Position numbers and translations under genes: made by a program | The notes under the pieces: generated by a model | The model's input: only the letters and a program-made list of their open reading frames with translations | The model's database searches: none | Told to the model about the DNA's origin: nothing | Shown here: piece after piece, positions 40,769-50,482 of the stretch | Position numbering within the stretch: the stretch's first letter is position 1 | Layout of the letters: each line of letters opens with the position of its first letter | From: Pseudomonas palleroniana | Lineage (GTDB): Bacteria > Pseudomonadota > Gammaproteobacteria > Pseudomonadales > Pseudomonadaceae | Assembly: GCF_003031675.1 (NCBI RefSeq) | Contig: NZ_PYWX01000024.1 | Location: 1-64,000, forward strand | Length of the DNA stretch: 64,000 nucleotides | Direction: 5' to 3'

Positions 40769-41104
40769 GTATCTCGTCAAACCAGTTCAGTCTGTCGAGG
40801 CGCGCTAATGTAGTCGAAAGCCTTTCCGATGGCAAAGGTTTTTTTCAGAATTTTCATGCGGTTAGACGGTTATGTCATAACCCGCCTGGTCAGGGACGGT
40901 GATTCTGCCATTCTTGGGCATGGATAGCGTGAGCCTGGGACGCTCGGTGCGCCCTGCTCCGGGCCGTCTAAGCTTGGGTGTGGCGTAAAAGCCTGACTGG
41001 GTAGTCAGTCACGGCGCTTTACCGGGGCGGGCGTGGTGGGTAACGTTTGCGTATGCATTTCTATCCATAGCTTCTCTATAACAAGTCTTACAAGGAACCG
41101 CGTC
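40769..41104. other. 336-base intergenic region
   Basis: Holds the promoter of the tRNA (leftward, near 40780-40830) and of the crotonase gene (rightward). AAGGA precedes the ATG at 41105. No other gene is seen. Confidence 0.4.
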
Positions 41105-41797
41105 ATGAGTGAGTTGATTGCCTACCACCTCGAAGACGGTATCGCGACCCTGACCTTGAGCAACGGCAAGGTGAATGCCATTTCTCCGGCGGTGGTCAGT
41201 GAGTTCAATGCGGCGCTGGATCAGGCCGAGAAAGACCGGGCCGTGGTGGTGATCACCGGGACGCCGGGGATACTGTCGGGGGGTTATGATCTGAAGGTGA
41301 TGACCGCCGGCCCCAAAGAGGCGATCAGCCTGGTGACGTCGGGCTCGACGTTGGCGCGTCGTCTGTTGTCCCACCCGTTTCCGGTGATCGTCGCTTGCCC
41401 TGGGCATGCGGTGGCCAAGGGCGCGTTCCTGTTGTTGTCGGCCGATTATCGGATTGGTGTGGAAGGCCCGTTCAGCATCGGCCTGAATGAAGTGGCGATC
41501 GGCATGACCATGCACCACGCCGGTATCGAATTGGCGCGGGATCGCCTGCGTAAGTCGGCGTTCCAGCGTTCAGTGATCAACGCCGAGATGTTCGACCCAC
41601 AGGGCGCCTTGCATGCCGGCTTCCTGGATAAGGTCGTCGCCCCCGAAGAGTTGCACGCGGCGGCCCTGGAAGCGGCGCGTCAGTTGAAGAAGATCAATAT
41701 GAACGCCCACAAGCACACAAAGCTGAAAGTGCGCAAAGCACTGCTGGAGGCGTTGGATGACGCAATCATTCAGGATCAGGGGCATGTCCTGAGCTAA
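41105..41797 (+). CDS. Enoyl-CoA hydratase/isomerase (crotonase family)
   Basis: A 230-residue crotonase (MSELIAYHLEDGIATLTLSNGKVNAISPAVVSEFNAALDQAEKDRAVVVITGTPGILSGGYDLK). The oxyanion hole segment SGGYDLKVM and the second Gly-rich loop GHAVAKGAF are visible. The catalytic Glu pair of classic hydratases is not clear, so isomerase or another crotonase reaction is possible. AAGGA precedes the ATG at 41105. A terminator follows. Single gene. Confidence 0.8.
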   Translation: MSELIAYHLEDGIATLTLSNGKVNAISPAVVSEFNAALDQAEKDRAVVVITGTPGILSGGYDLKVMTAGPKEAISLVTSGSTLARRLLSHPFPVIVACPGHAVAKGAFLLLSADYRIGVEGPFSIGLNEVAIGMTMHHAGIELARDRLRKSAFQRSVINAEMFDPQGALHAGFLDKVVAPEELHAAALEAARQLKKINMNAHKHTKLKVRKALLEALDDAIIQDQGHVLS

Positions 41798-41819
41798 GTC
41801 CTCACAACTGCAGCATCAG

Positions 41820-41846
41820 AGCCCGACCTTGAGTCGGGCTTTTTCT
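41820..41846 (+). terminator. Rho-independent terminator after crotonase gene
   Basis: AGCCCGAC and GTCGGGCT form an 8-bp stem with loop CTTGA, followed by TTTTTC. It ends the crotonase transcript. Confidence 0.9.
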
Positions 41847-42009
41847 TACAGATAAATCAGAATCATCTATAGGCGCTCTAGTCGGGCGATGTCGGCGCAT
41901 ATTGAAACATGTGCTTAAACATCGCCTATCTCCCACGTCTGCAGGGGCAATTGCCGAACCCAGTGCACACCCGTACACTGCGCCACCCTTGTACCGATGG
42001 ACCGTGTCG

Positions 42010-42732
42010 ATGCTTTTTCTGCTACGTATGCTGTTGATGGGCCTGCACTTTATCGTCGCCGGTGTGCTGGGCGTAGTGTTGGGCCTTTGCCGTCCGTTCA
42101 ACCCGGACAACAGCCGCCTGTGCGCCCGCCTCTATGCGCTGCCGGCCATGTGGCTCTTGGGGCTGAACGTGAAAGCGCAGGTCGACTCGCTGCGCAACAA
42201 GCCCGGCACCTGCGTGATCATCGCCAACCACCAGTCCAACTATGACCTGTTTGTGTTCGGCACCGTGGTGCCTCACCGCACGGTGTGCATCGCCAAGAAG
42301 AGCCTGAAATGGGTGCCGCTGTTCGGCCAGTTGTTCTGGCTGGCAGGCAATGTGCTGATCGACCGAGGCAATGCCTACAAGGCACGCCGGGCAATGCTTA
42401 CCACCACCCATACGTTGCAACATGAGAACACCTCGATCTGGGTGTTCCCGGAGGGCACACGCAACCTGGGCAAAGGCCTGTTGCCGTTCAAGAAAGGCGC
42501 ATTCCATATGGCGATTGCGGCCGGAGTGCCGATCGTGCAGGTGTGCGTCAGCAACTACATCACCCATATGCAGCTCAATCGCTGGAACAGTGGGGATGTG
42601 CTCATACGGTCGTTGCCGCCGATTCCTACGGTTGGGCTGACTTCGGATGACATCCCCCGGTTGATGCAAAGTTGCCAGGTGCAGATGGATGAATGCATCG
42701 CGCAGATGGATCGTGAGTTGCGGGCTGCTTGA
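42010..42732 (+). CDS. 1-acyl-sn-glycerol-3-phosphate acyltransferase (PlsC-type)
   Basis: A 240-residue membrane acyltransferase. The N-terminal membrane segment is MLFLLRMLLMGLHFIVAGVLGVVLG. The catalytic motif I NHQSNYD (usual NHxxxxD) lies near residue 77, motif III VFPEGTR near 153 and motif IV VPIVQVCVS near 178. It adds the second acyl chain to lysophosphatidic acid. ATG at 42010 is chosen because the upstream frame is polar and not family-like. Single gene. Confidence 0.85.
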   Translation: MLFLLRMLLMGLHFIVAGVLGVVLGLCRPFNPDNSRLCARLYALPAMWLLGLNVKAQVDSLRNKPGTCVIIANHQSNYDLFVFGTVVPHRTVCIAKKSLKWVPLFGQLFWLAGNVLIDRGNAYKARRAMLTTTHTLQHENTSIWVFPEGTRNLGKGLLPFKKGAFHMAIAAGVPIVQVCVSNYITHMQLNRWNSGDVLIRSLPPIPTVGLTSDDIPRLMQSCQVQMDECIAQMDRELRAA

Positions 42733-42739
42733 ACACCGC

Positions 42740-42783
42740 CCGGGGGTGCTTCGCCCCCTAGCGCGAGCAAGCTCGCTCGCCAC
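42740..42783. repeat. REP-like hairpins
   Basis: GGGGG/CCCCC and GCGAGC AA GCTCGC hairpins in a row. This is the GAGCAAGCTCGCTC repeat seen also at 57350. It is a short GC-rich REP element of fluorescent pseudomonads, located after the acyltransferase gene. Confidence 0.55.
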
Positions 42784-42873
42784 AAAAAGCTTGTCGCAAT
42801 GACGGCTACGACGGAACGTCATTCAGGCTAAGCTGCCCAACATCTGTCATCCCAATAAGAAGCGATCAGCACC

Positions 42874-43845
42874 ATGGGTAGAGTTGTTGCGGCTGCCGTC
42901 TACAGCGCCGGCAAGAAAGTCACCGATATCACCCTCGACGAAGGCGCCGCCTGGGCCGCCAAACCTGACCACTTTGTATGGATCGGCCTGGAAGCACCCA
43001 ACGCTCAAGAGCTGGCCAACCTGCAACGCCAGTTCAACCTGCATGAACTGGCCATCGAAGATGCCCTGGAAAAGCACAGCCGCCCGAAGCTGGAAACCTT
43101 CGGCGATGCACTGTTTATCGTCACCTACTCACCGGTGCGCGAGAACGGCAAGCTGGTGTTTATCGAAACCCACATCTTCGCCGGCAATGGCTACATCATC
43201 ACTGCACGCAATGGCCACTCGGCATCCTACGGGCTTGTGCGCCAGCGCTGTGAGGCGCGGCCACTGTTGCTGGAGCATGGGGAAGATTTCGTACTCTATG
43301 CGCTGCTGGATTTCGTCACCGAGAATTACCAACCGGTGAGCGAGGCGATCCATGCCGAGATCGATGAACTGGAACGCAACGTATTGTGCAGCTCGCTGAA
43401 TGAGCGTGATATCCAGAACTTGCACGGCTTGCGCCGCGATGTGCTGCGGCTCAAGCGCTACGTCGCGCCGATGGTGGAGATCAGCCAGGAGCTGCAGAAG
43501 CTGAGCTTCCCGTTCATCGACAAGAACATGCGCCCGTATTTCCGCGATGTGCAGATCCATGTGACACGGCAAATGGAAGACCTCACCACCCTGCGCGATA
43601 TCGCCAGCCAGACCATCGAGATCGGTGTATTGCTGGAGGCTTCACGTCAAAGCGTGGTGCAGCGCAAGTTCGCCGCATGGGCGGCGATCCTCGCCTTCCC
43701 CACAGCGGTGGCGGGGATCTACGGGATGAACTTCCAGAATATGCCCGAGCTGCAATGGCACTACGGCTATTTTGCAGTGCTCGGGTTTATCGCGGTGGGC
43801 TGTACCGGTTTGTGGGCCAGCTTCAAGCGTTCGGGCTGGCTTTAA
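42874..43845 (+). CDS. CorA-family divalent metal transporter
   Basis: A 323-residue CorA transporter. The soluble N-terminal domain (AIEDALEKHSRPKLETFGDALFIV) is followed by a long helix and two C-terminal membrane segments. The conserved YGMN signature between them (GIYGMNFQNMPELQW) is present, which is the ion selectivity filter. It imports magnesium or other divalent ions as a pentamer. The next gene is convergent and overlaps it by 4 bases. Confidence 0.9.
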   Translation: MGRVVAAAVYSAGKKVTDITLDEGAAWAAKPDHFVWIGLEAPNAQELANLQRQFNLHELAIEDALEKHSRPKLETFGDALFIVTYSPVRENGKLVFIETHIFAGNGYIITARNGHSASYGLVRQRCEARPLLLEHGEDFVLYALLDFVTENYQPVSEAIHAEIDELERNVLCSSLNERDIQNLHGLRRDVLRLKRYVAPMVEISQELQKLSFPFIDKNMRPYFRDVQIHVTRQMEDLTTLRDIASQTIEIGVLLEASRQSVVQRKFAAWAAILAFPTAVAGIYGMNFQNMPELQWHYGYFAVLGFIAVGCTGLWASFKRSGWL

Positions 43846-44567
43846 CGCTTGGCCTCGGATTTGTGGGCCACGAAACGCATCATCCATTCCGCCACGGTGA
43901 CGCCGTGGTGGTCGCGCTCCAGGCTGGCGACGCCATGGTTGTAGACCTTCTCGCCCAAGGTCGTCTGAAGAATCTCCAACAGCTCGCGGGAATAGTCATG
44001 GACAAATTCCGGATGGCCTTGGAAGCACAGCACCTGATCGCCAATGTGGTACGCCGCAAACGGGCAAAACGCGCTGGAAGCAATCACCGTGGCGTTTTTC
44101 GGCAGCGTGGTGACCTGGTCCTGATGGCTGATCAATAAAGTCAGTTCTTCCACTTCAGGGCTCATCCACGGCGCCTTGGCATCGAGCTTGTAATCGTGGA
44201 TGCCCATGCCCCAACCCTGGCCCGCGCGCTCGGTCTTGCCGCCCAGCAGCAGTGCCAGCAATTGGTGGCCGAAGCAGATCCCCAGCAGTTTGTCGCCGCG
44301 CTCGTAACGCTCGAGCAGATAAGTCTTGAGAGTCTGGATCCAAGGGTCGGTGCCAAAGGAATCGGCCTTGCTGCCAGTGACCAGGTAGGCATCAAACACT
44401 TCATCTTCCGGCGGGTATTCGCCCTGCACAACGTTGTAGACAACGAATTCGGCGGCAATCGGCTGCTTGGAGAACAGGCGCTTGAACATCTGCCCGTACC
44501 CTTGGTATTGATCGATCAAGCCTGGACGCAGGATATCGGTTTCCAGGATACAGACGCGTAGCGACAT
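43842..44567 (-). CDS. Glutamine amidotransferase class I
   Basis: A 241-residue class I glutamine amidotransferase. Catalytic nucleophile in GICFGHQ (Cys), and the His/Glu pair in GHPEF. Resembles GMP synthase-type GATase proteins that act alone or with a synthetase. ATG at 44567 begins MSLRVCILETDILRPG. The partner enzyme and substrate are unknown. It is convergent with the CorA gene. Ends 4 bases inside it. Confidence 0.85.
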   Translation of the reverse strand: MSLRVCILETDILRPGLIDQYQGYGQMFKRLFSKQPIAAEFVVYNVVQGEYPPEDEVFDAYLVTGSKADSFGTDPWIQTLKTYLLERYERGDKLLGICFGHQLLALLLGGKTERAGQGWGMGIHDYKLDAKAPWMSPEVEELTLLISHQDQVTTLPKNATVIASSAFCPFAAYHIGDQVLCFQGHPEFVHDYSRELLEILQTTLGEKVYNHGVASLERDHHGVTVAEWMMRFVAHKSEAKR

Positions 44568-44644
44568 AAAAAATACCTGACACGGTGATGGGAATAATGC
44601 ACACCCCAGAGCCTGCCTTGAAACACCCTCCAAGGCAAGCCCTT

Positions 44645-44732
44645 GTGGGAGGGGGCTTGCTCCCGATAGCGGTGGCACAGTTACTGACTCGTCAGCTGAT
44701 ACATCGCCATCGGGAGCAAGTCACCTCCCACA
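44645..44732. repeat. REP doublet (REPIN-like)
   Basis: TGTGGGAGG... and its complement ...CCTCCCACA at the ends with GGCTTGCTCCCGAT and ATCGGGAGCAAG inside. It is an inverted pair of about 30 bases around a spacer, the same element as at 49583-49670. It sits between the amidotransferase and fatty acid oxidation genes. Confidence 0.7.
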
Positions 44733-44738
44733 TTCAGA

Positions 44739-46886
44739 TCACCGAAATATTTCGCCTTGTGCAGCCTTTTCCAGCAACAACGCCGGAGGAGAGAACCTTT
44801 CCCCATATTGCTCCGCCAGGTAGCGCGCCCGGGCGATGAAGTCGTTCAACCCGTACTGGTTGATAAACTGCAACGCACCGCCACTCCACGCGGCAAAGCC
44901 AATGCCGAAGATCGAGCCCACATTGGCATCCGCCGTGGACATCAACACCCCCTCCTCCACACACCGCACGGTTTCGATGGCCTGGATAAACAGCAGGCGG
45001 TCACGTACATCCTGTGGCGAAATCTGTTTACCCGGCTGTTCGAAACGGGCTTTCAGCTCCGGCCACAGGTGTTTCTGCCCGCCTGCCGGATAGTCATAGA
45101 ACCCACCACCCGCTGCCTTGCCGGCGCGTTTGTACTCATTCACCAGCAGGTCGATCACCCGCGTTGCCGGATGCGTCGGCATCTCCTTACCTTCGGCCTG
45201 CAGATCCTTGGCCGTTTGCTGTCGGATATGGCTCATCAAGCTGAGCGATACCTCATCGGACACCGCCAACGGCCCCACCGGCATGCCGGCCTTGCGCGCT
45301 TCGGTCTCGATCATCGGTGCGGCCACGCCTTCACCGAGCATAGCGATGCCTTCATTGGTGAAGGTGCCGAACACCCGCGAGGTGAAGAAGCCACGACTGT
45401 CGTTGACCACAATCGGGGTTTTCTTGATCTGCAGCACGAAATCAAAACCTCGGGCCAGGGTTTCGTCGCTGGTGTGCGTGCCCTTGATGATTTCCACCAA
45501 TGGCATTTTGTCCACCGGGCTGAAGAAATGCAGGCCCAGGAACTTGCCTGGATCGGGCACGGCGTTGGCCAGGCCGCTGATGGGCAAGGTGGAGGTATTG
45601 GAGGCGATCACCGCGTCGGCGCCGACGACGCTTTGGGCGGCGGCCGAAACCTGGGCCTTGAGCTCGCGGTTTTCAAATACGGCCTCGATGATCAGGTCAG
45701 AACCGGCCAGATCGGCATCAGAGGCCGTAGGATGAATGCGCGCCAGGGTGGTATCGCGCTGCTCGGCGGTCAATTGCCCACGCCCCACCTTCTTGTCCAA
45801 TAGCGCGGCTGAGTGCGCCTTGCCTTTCTCGGCGGCGGCGAGGTTGATGTCCTTGAGCACCACGTCGATGCCCGCACTGGCACTGACATAAGCGATCCCC
45901 GCGCCCATCATCCCGGCACCCAGCACGCCGACTTTGCGTGTCACGTAAGGGGCAAAGCCTTGGGGGCGCGAGCCGCCGGCGTTGATTTCGTTGAGCTGGA
46001 ACCAGAAGGTGCCGATCATGTTCTTCGCCACCTGGCCGGTGACCAGTTCGGTGAAGTAACGGGTTTCGATCAGGTGGGCCGTGTCGAAATCCACCTGCGC
46101 GCCTTCCACGGCGGCGCAAAGGATCTTTTCCGGAGCCGGAAAGCAGCCGTTGGTTTTGCTGCGCAACATCGACGGTGCAATCGCCAGCATCTGTGCAACC
46201 TTGGGGTTCGACGGCGTACCGCCGGGGATTTGATACGCCTTGTTGTCCCAAGGCTGCCTGGCCTCGGGGTTGGCGAGAATCCAGGCGCGAGACTTGGCCA
46301 ACAGTTCATCACGGCTCAAGGCCAGCTCATTGATCAAGCCGGCTTGCAGCGCCTGTTGCGGCCGCAGTTTTTTACCTTCCAACAAATACGGCAGGGCCTT
46401 TTCCAGCCCCAGCAGGCGCACCATGCGCACGACCCCACCACCGCCCGGCAACAGGCCCAGGGTGACTTCCGGCAAGCCGAGCTGGGTGGATTTATCGTCC
46501 AGTGCGACGCGGTAATGACAGGCCAGGCAAATCTCCCAGCCACCGCCCAGGGCCGCGCCATTGATCGCGGCCACGACCGGTTTGCCGAGGGTTTCCAGGC
46601 GGCGCAACTGGGCCTTGAGCACGCGCACACCGTCGTAGAAATCCTTGGCGTGGTGCTTGTCGACCTGGATCAGCTCATTGAGGTCGCCACCGGCAAAAAA
46701 CGTCTTCTTGGCCGAGGTGATGATCACACCGGCAAGGCTGTCCTTTTCCGCTTCCAGGCGCGTGACGGTGGCCGCCATGGCCTCGCGGTACGCGGCGTTC
46801 ATGGTGTTGGCACTCTGGCCGGGCATGTCGAGGGTCAGTACCACAATCTGGTCCTGGCCTTTTTCGTAACGAATAGCGTCGCTCAT
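44739..46886 (-). CDS. Fatty acid oxidation multifunctional protein (FadB/FadJ-like)
   Basis: A 715-residue protein. The N-terminal enoyl-CoA hydratase part has GAALGGGWEICLACHYRVA with the Glu of the hydratase near residue 120 and LPEVTLGLLPGGGG with a second acidic residue. The C-terminal L-3-hydroxyacyl-CoA dehydrogenase begins with the NAD motif GVLGAGMMGAGIAYVSA near 320 and includes HFFSPVDKMPLVEII. It removes two-carbon units from fatty acids, between acyl-CoA dehydrogenase and thiolase. ATG at 46886 follows an AAGGAAC sequence. It is in an operon with the thiolase, 16 bases after it. Confidence 0.9.
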   Translation of the reverse strand: MSDAIRYEKGQDQIVVLTLDMPGQSANTMNAAYREAMAATVTRLEAEKDSLAGVIITSAKKTFFAGGDLNELIQVDKHHAKDFYDGVRVLKAQLRRLETLGKPVVAAINGAALGGGWEICLACHYRVALDDKSTQLGLPEVTLGLLPGGGGVVRMVRLLGLEKALPYLLEGKKLRPQQALQAGLINELALSRDELLAKSRAWILANPEARQPWDNKAYQIPGGTPSNPKVAQMLAIAPSMLRSKTNGCFPAPEKILCAAVEGAQVDFDTAHLIETRYFTELVTGQVAKNMIGTFWFQLNEINAGGSRPQGFAPYVTRKVGVLGAGMMGAGIAYVSASAGIDVVLKDINLAAAEKGKAHSAALLDKKVGRGQLTAEQRDTTLARIHPTASDADLAGSDLIIEAVFENRELKAQVSAAAQSVVGADAVIASNTSTLPISGLANAVPDPGKFLGLHFFSPVDKMPLVEIIKGTHTSDETLARGFDFVLQIKKTPIVVNDSRGFFTSRVFGTFTNEGIAMLGEGVAAPMIETEARKAGMPVGPLAVSDEVSLSLMSHIRQQTAKDLQAEGKEMPTHPATRVIDLLVNEYKRAGKAAGGGFYDYPAGGQKHLWPELKARFEQPGKQISPQDVRDRLLFIQAIETVRCVEEGVLMSTADANVGSIFGIGFAAWSGGALQFINQYGLNDFIARARYLAEQYGERFSPPALLLEKAAQGEIFR

Positions 46887-46902
46887 GACGGGTTCCTTCG
46901 GC

Positions 46903-48111
46903 TCAGAGACGTTCGATGATGGTCGCGATGCCCATGCCACCGCCGACACACAGGGTGGCCAGGCCGTAGCGCTGGCGGCGTACTTCCAGCTCGTCGAGCA
47001 AGGTGCCGAGGATCGCGCAGCCCGTGGCGCCCAACGGATGGCCCATGGCGATGGAGCCGCCGTTGACGTTGACCCGAGCGGGGTCGATGCGCATGTCCTT
47101 GATGAACTTGAGCACCACGGAGGCGAAAGCTTCGTTAACCTCGAACAGGTCAATGTCTTCTACGCGCAGCCCGGCCTTGGCCAGGGCCTTGCGTGTGGCC
47201 GGGGCCGGGCCGGTAAGCATGATGGTCGGGTCGGTGCTGGTGACGGCGGTGGCGACGATACGGGCCCGAGGTTGCAGCCCCAGTTCGCGGCCTTTGGCCT
47301 CGGAGCCGATCAACATCAAGGCGGCCCCATCGACGATACCCGAGCTGTTGCCCGGCGTGTGCACATGGTGGATGCGCTCCACATGGCTGTAGACCCGCAG
47401 CGCAGTGGCATCGAAGCCCATTTGCCCGATCATTTCGAAGCTGGGTTTGAGTTTGCCCAGGCCATCTAAGGTGGAGTCGCCGCGGATGAACTCGTCATGG
47501 TCCAGCAGCACGATGCCATTCTGGTCCTGCACTGAAATCAACGATTTGCTGAAGGAACCGTCTGCACGCGCCCTCGCCGCTTTCTGCTGGGACTGCAGGG
47601 CGAAGGTATCGACGTCCTCGCGACTGAAGCCTTCCAGGGTTGCGATCAAATCTGCACCGATGCCCTGGGGCGTGAAATGACTGTGCATATTGGTTTGCGG
47701 ATCGAGTACCCAGGCTCCCCCATCGCTGCCCATCGGCACCCGCGACATGGACTCGACGCCGCCGACCACCACCAGGTCTTCGAAGCCTGAGCGCACTTTC
47801 ATCGCGCCCAGGTTCACCGCTTCCAGGCCCGAGGCGCAGAAGCGGTTGATCTGTACGCCGGCCACGCTGATGTCCCAGTCCGCCACCAGCGCGGCAGTCT
47901 TGGCGATGTCGGCGCCCTGGTCGCCCACCGGGGTGACGCAGCCGAGGACGATATCATCCACCTGGTGCGTATCAAGATCGGCGCGTTGCGCCAGCGCCGT
48001 AAGCAAGCCGGCCACCAGGTTTACCGGCTTGATGCTGTGCAGGGCACCCTCGGCTTTGCCTTTGCCTCGGGGCGTGCGTATCGCATCAAAGATCAAAGCT
48101 TGTTGGGTCAT
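46903..48111 (-). CDS. Acetyl-CoA C-acyltransferase (thiolase)
   Basis: A 402-residue thiolase. Nucleophilic Cys in [10 protein letters not shown] near residue 90, the His in [11 protein letters not shown] near 355 and the proton-donor Cys in CVGGGMG near 390. It completes the beta-oxidation cycle by releasing acetyl-CoA. ATG at 48111 is chosen because it matches the family start [16 protein letters not shown]; the frame extends upstream. It is transcribed with the multifunctional protein gene. Start of the operon. Confidence 0.9.
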   Translation of the reverse strand: MTQQALIFDAIRTPRGKGKAEGALHSIKPVNLVAGLLTALAQRADLDTHQVDDIVLGCVTPVGDQGADIAKTAALVADWDISVAGVQINRFCASGLEAVNLGAMKVRSGFEDLVVVGGVESMSRVPMGSDGGAWVLDPQTNMHSHFTPQGIGADLIATLEGFSREDVDTFALQSQQKAARARADGSFSKSLISVQDQNGIVLLDHDEFIRGDSTLDGLGKLKPSFEMIGQMGFDATALRVYSHVERIHHVHTPGNSSGIVDGAALMLIGSEAKGRELGLQPRARIVATAVTSTDPTIMLTGPAPATRKALAKAGLRVEDIDLFEVNEAFASVVLKFIKDMRIDPARVNVNGGSIAMGHPLGATGCAILGTLLDELEVRRQRYGLATLCVGGGMGIATIIERL

Positions 48112-48499
48112 GACGTCCTCGAACCGCTGTGCGTGTTTGCCTACCTTAGGCCCGATTGACACGGTTTCAATGACGGATGCGCTCATTGCTTTTGACCCCC
48201 TCGCTCGGACGAACGGTAGGTACCTAAGGGAAACCGCTGATTAATCGTTTTAGCGGTCTAGCCCTAGGGCTGGCGCCAAGATGGCGATTGGCCTCATGCC
48301 GTTTTAAGCTCAAATACTGCTTAGCTGATATGAAATGGATCTAAGCCGCGCAGAACAGGGGCTCTAAGGTTGAATCTGTAAGAGGCTGCTGCCGGGTTTT
48401 GCTGGAGCAGCTGTAAGAAAAGCGACACGTCATATCGGCATAGTGAAATTTTCCGGCACGCATTTGACGCTCAGGAATAACAACAAAAGGCAGTCAGCC
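48112..48499. other. Promoter region of the fatty acid oxidation operon
   Basis: Two dyads are seen: TAGGTACCTA (48217-48226) and ACCGCT (48233-48238) with AGCGGT (48252-48257). They could be operators. A PsrA-type CAAAC-N4-GTTTG sequence, as upstream of the ETF-quinone oxidoreductase, is not seen here. No gene in 48112-48499. Confidence 0.4.
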
Positions 48500-48595
48500 A
48501 TGTTCAAACATTCGAAAGTACGTCAGGCGGGACTCATTCTTTTCGCCACCACACTGATTCTGATCTTGCCCAATCTCACCAAGATTATCGGGTGA
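48500..48595 (+). CDS. 31-residue single-span membrane peptide
   Basis: A 31-residue open frame (MFKHSKVRQAGLILFATTLILILPNLTKIIG) with a basic head and a hydrophobic segment of about 18 residues (GLILFATTLILILPN), typical of small inner-membrane peptides. AAGG precedes the ATG. No homologue is claimed; evidence is the coherent topology and ribosome site. Divergent from the fatty acid operon. Confidence 0.5.
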   Translation: MFKHSKVRQAGLILFATTLILILPNLTKIIG

Positions 48596-48757
48596 CGGCT
48601 CAACCCTCGCATTCAGTGCACACGCAGCATCACGACTGCAGTTTTTGGCGGCACCTGCCGGGACATTGCGTATAGCGGTCCTGTGCAGGCGCTGCCGTTT
48701 TGCGTGCGATTTTCCGCTATTGTTGGGTGTCTTTGCCCATCACATCGAGCCCATATC

Positions 48758-49564
48758 GTGAAAACGATCGTCGCCCTGTTCATTGCATTACTGACTCTGC
48801 CCGTCTCTGCAGCGCAATTGACCATCGAACTGGACCACACCAGCAAGACTTGGCAGACAGCCGACTTGCTCAAGCGGCCGGATGTACAGACGGTGCAGAT
48901 CGTCGATGACGTTTCCTACAAGCGCAATATGACCTATCGCGCAGTGCCACTAGCCGCCCTCCTACCGGGACTGAAAGCGGAAAACCATCTGCAAGCCGTC
49001 GCCCTCGATGGCTTCGCTGCCGAACTTGCCGCCGCGCCGCTTCTGCAAAACCACGGCGCCCGCGCCTGGCTCGCCATTGAGGACCCCGCCCACCCTTGGC
49101 CGGCGCTGGCGCAAGATAAACCGAGTGCCGGGCCGTTTTATCTGGTGTGGACCGATCCGCAAGCCGGCTCTATCAGCCCTGAGCAGTGGCCATTCCAGAT
49201 CTCCGGGATCAAGCAATTGAAGACCGTCGCCGAACGCTTTCCCGCCTTGCTGCCCGATCCGCAGCTGGCGGCGAATGACCCCGTGAACCGAGGCTTTGCG
49301 TTGTTCCAGAAAAACTGCATGGCCTGTCACCGGCTCAATGGCGCCGGCGACGCCCAAGTGGGGCCGGATCTGAATATTCCCTACAACCCCACCGAATATT
49401 TCAGCGGGGATTTCCTCAAGCGCTATATCCGCGATCCCCAGAGCTTGCGGCATTGGCCACAGGCGAAGATGCCGGCTTTTGCAGCCAGTGTATTGCCCGA
49501 TACTGAGCTGGATTTGCTGGTGGGGTATTTGAGGCATATGGCGGGGCGTAAACAACAGCCCTGA
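48758..49564 (+). CDS. Cytochrome c family protein with N-terminal molybdopterin-type domain
   Basis: A 268-residue periplasmic protein. Signal peptide MKTIVALFIALLTLPVSAAQ, then a domain resembling molybdopterin-binding oxidoreductase parts (TWQTADLLKRPDVQTVQIVDDVSYKRNMTYRAVPLAALL), and a C-terminal c-type haem domain with CMACH near residue 189 and a Met ligand likely in KMPAF. Start GTG at 48758 because it opens a proper signal peptide. Function is electron transfer; substrate unknown. A REP doublet follows the gene. Confidence 0.75.
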   Translation: MKTIVALFIALLTLPVSAAQLTIELDHTSKTWQTADLLKRPDVQTVQIVDDVSYKRNMTYRAVPLAALLPGLKAENHLQAVALDGFAAELAAAPLLQNHGARAWLAIEDPAHPWPALAQDKPSAGPFYLVWTDPQAGSISPEQWPFQISGIKQLKTVAERFPALLPDPQLAANDPVNRGFALFQKNCMACHRLNGAGDAQVGPDLNIPYNPTEYFSGDFLKRYIRDPQSLRHWPQAKMPAFAASVLPDTELDLLVGYLRHMAGRKQQP

Positions 49565-49582
49565 ACTTCGCGACAATGCCTA

Positions 49583-49670
49583 TGTGGGAGGGGGCTTGCT
49601 CCCGATAGCGGTGGGTCAGCTAACAATAACTGACTGGCAACCGCCTATCGGGAGCAAGCCCCCTCCCACA
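49583..49670. repeat. REP doublet (REPIN-like)
   Basis: TGTGGGAGGGGGCTTGCTCC (49583-49602) is inverted at 49651-49670, with an inner CCGATAGCGGT-type loop. Same element as at 44645-44732. Located between cytochrome and transglutaminase genes. Confidence 0.75.
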
Positions 49671-49675
49671 TTGCA

Positions 49676-50482
49676 TTATTGCTGCTGGACAGCGATCACC
49701 GGGGCCGGCGCCATGCATAACACCTTGGCATGCATCTGTTCATGCCCGCCGCCCCGACGCATGCCACGTACCGGGCAGGCATCCAGGTAATCCAGGCCCA
49801 CGGCCAGTTTCAAATGCCGCTCCGGCCGCGCCAGTTGGTTGGTCACGTCAAAGCTGTACCAGGCGTCATCCAGCCAGGCTTCAGCCCAGGCGTGGCTGGC
49901 CAGGTGCGTGCTGTCTTCGGTGTACAGATACCCCGACACATATCGCGCCGCAATCCCCAGGCTGCGTGCGCAGGCCAGGAACGCGTGGGTATGATCCTGG
50001 CATACGCCTGCCCGCCCGGCGAAAGCCTCGGCGGCACTGGTGTCGACTGCGGTTGCACCCGGCGTGTAGACCATCGACTGGTTGAGCGCGTGCATCAGGT
50101 CGATCAACGCGCTGCGGTCGCGACGTTGCCGGCAGTGCTGCTCGGCAAAGCTGCGCAACGCTTCGTCGGGTTCGGTCAGGCGCGTGCTGCGCAGGAACGG
50201 GAAAGCCGACTGGCTCTCGTGTTCAGCCTCGCGTAACTCATCGATATCCACCTGGCCACGGGCACCGATGATGACCGCGTCGTGGGGTTCGTCCAGCGTC
50301 AGCACATGCAGGATATTGCCGAACGGATCGACCTGCGCCCGCACCGGGCGTGGCAGGTCTAGCTGCCAGCTGATGACGTGCTGGCGCTCGCTGTCATGGG
50401 GCGTGAGGCGCAGGTACTGGATACTGGCGCGCACCGGGTCTTCATAGTGGTAGGTGGTTTCGTGGCTGAGGGAGAGTCTCAT
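49676..50482 (-). CDS. Transglutaminase-like protein
   Basis: A 268-residue protein. The N-terminal beta domain (MRLSLSHETTYHYEDPVRASIQYLRLTPHDS) precedes the papain-like transglutaminase core. The catalytic triad is Cys in GRAGVCQDHTHAF, His in LASHAWAEAWL and Asp in YSFDVTN. It is the third gene of the operon with an alpha-E protein and a circularly permuted ATP-grasp. The three together are thought to make or cut peptide-type bonds; the substrate is unknown. Confidence 0.85.
   Translation of the reverse strand: MRLSLSHETTYHYEDPVRASIQYLRLTPHDSERQHVISWQLDLPRPVRAQVDPFGNILHVLTLDEPHDAVIIGARGQVDIDELREAEHESQSAFPFLRSTRLTEPDEALRSFAEQHCRQRRDRSALIDLMHALNQSMVYTPGATAVDTSAAEAFAGRAGVCQDHTHAFLACARSLGIAARYVSGYLYTEDSTHLASHAWAEAWLDDAWYSFDVTNQLARPERHLKLAVGLDYLDACPVRGMRRGGGHEQMHAKVLCMAPAPVIAVQQQ

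Noticed and set aside
45813..46919. A 368-residue plus-strand open frame opposite the FadB/FadJ-like gene
   Set aside because: Antisense composition, overlaps catalytic motifs of the real gene, no ribosome site.
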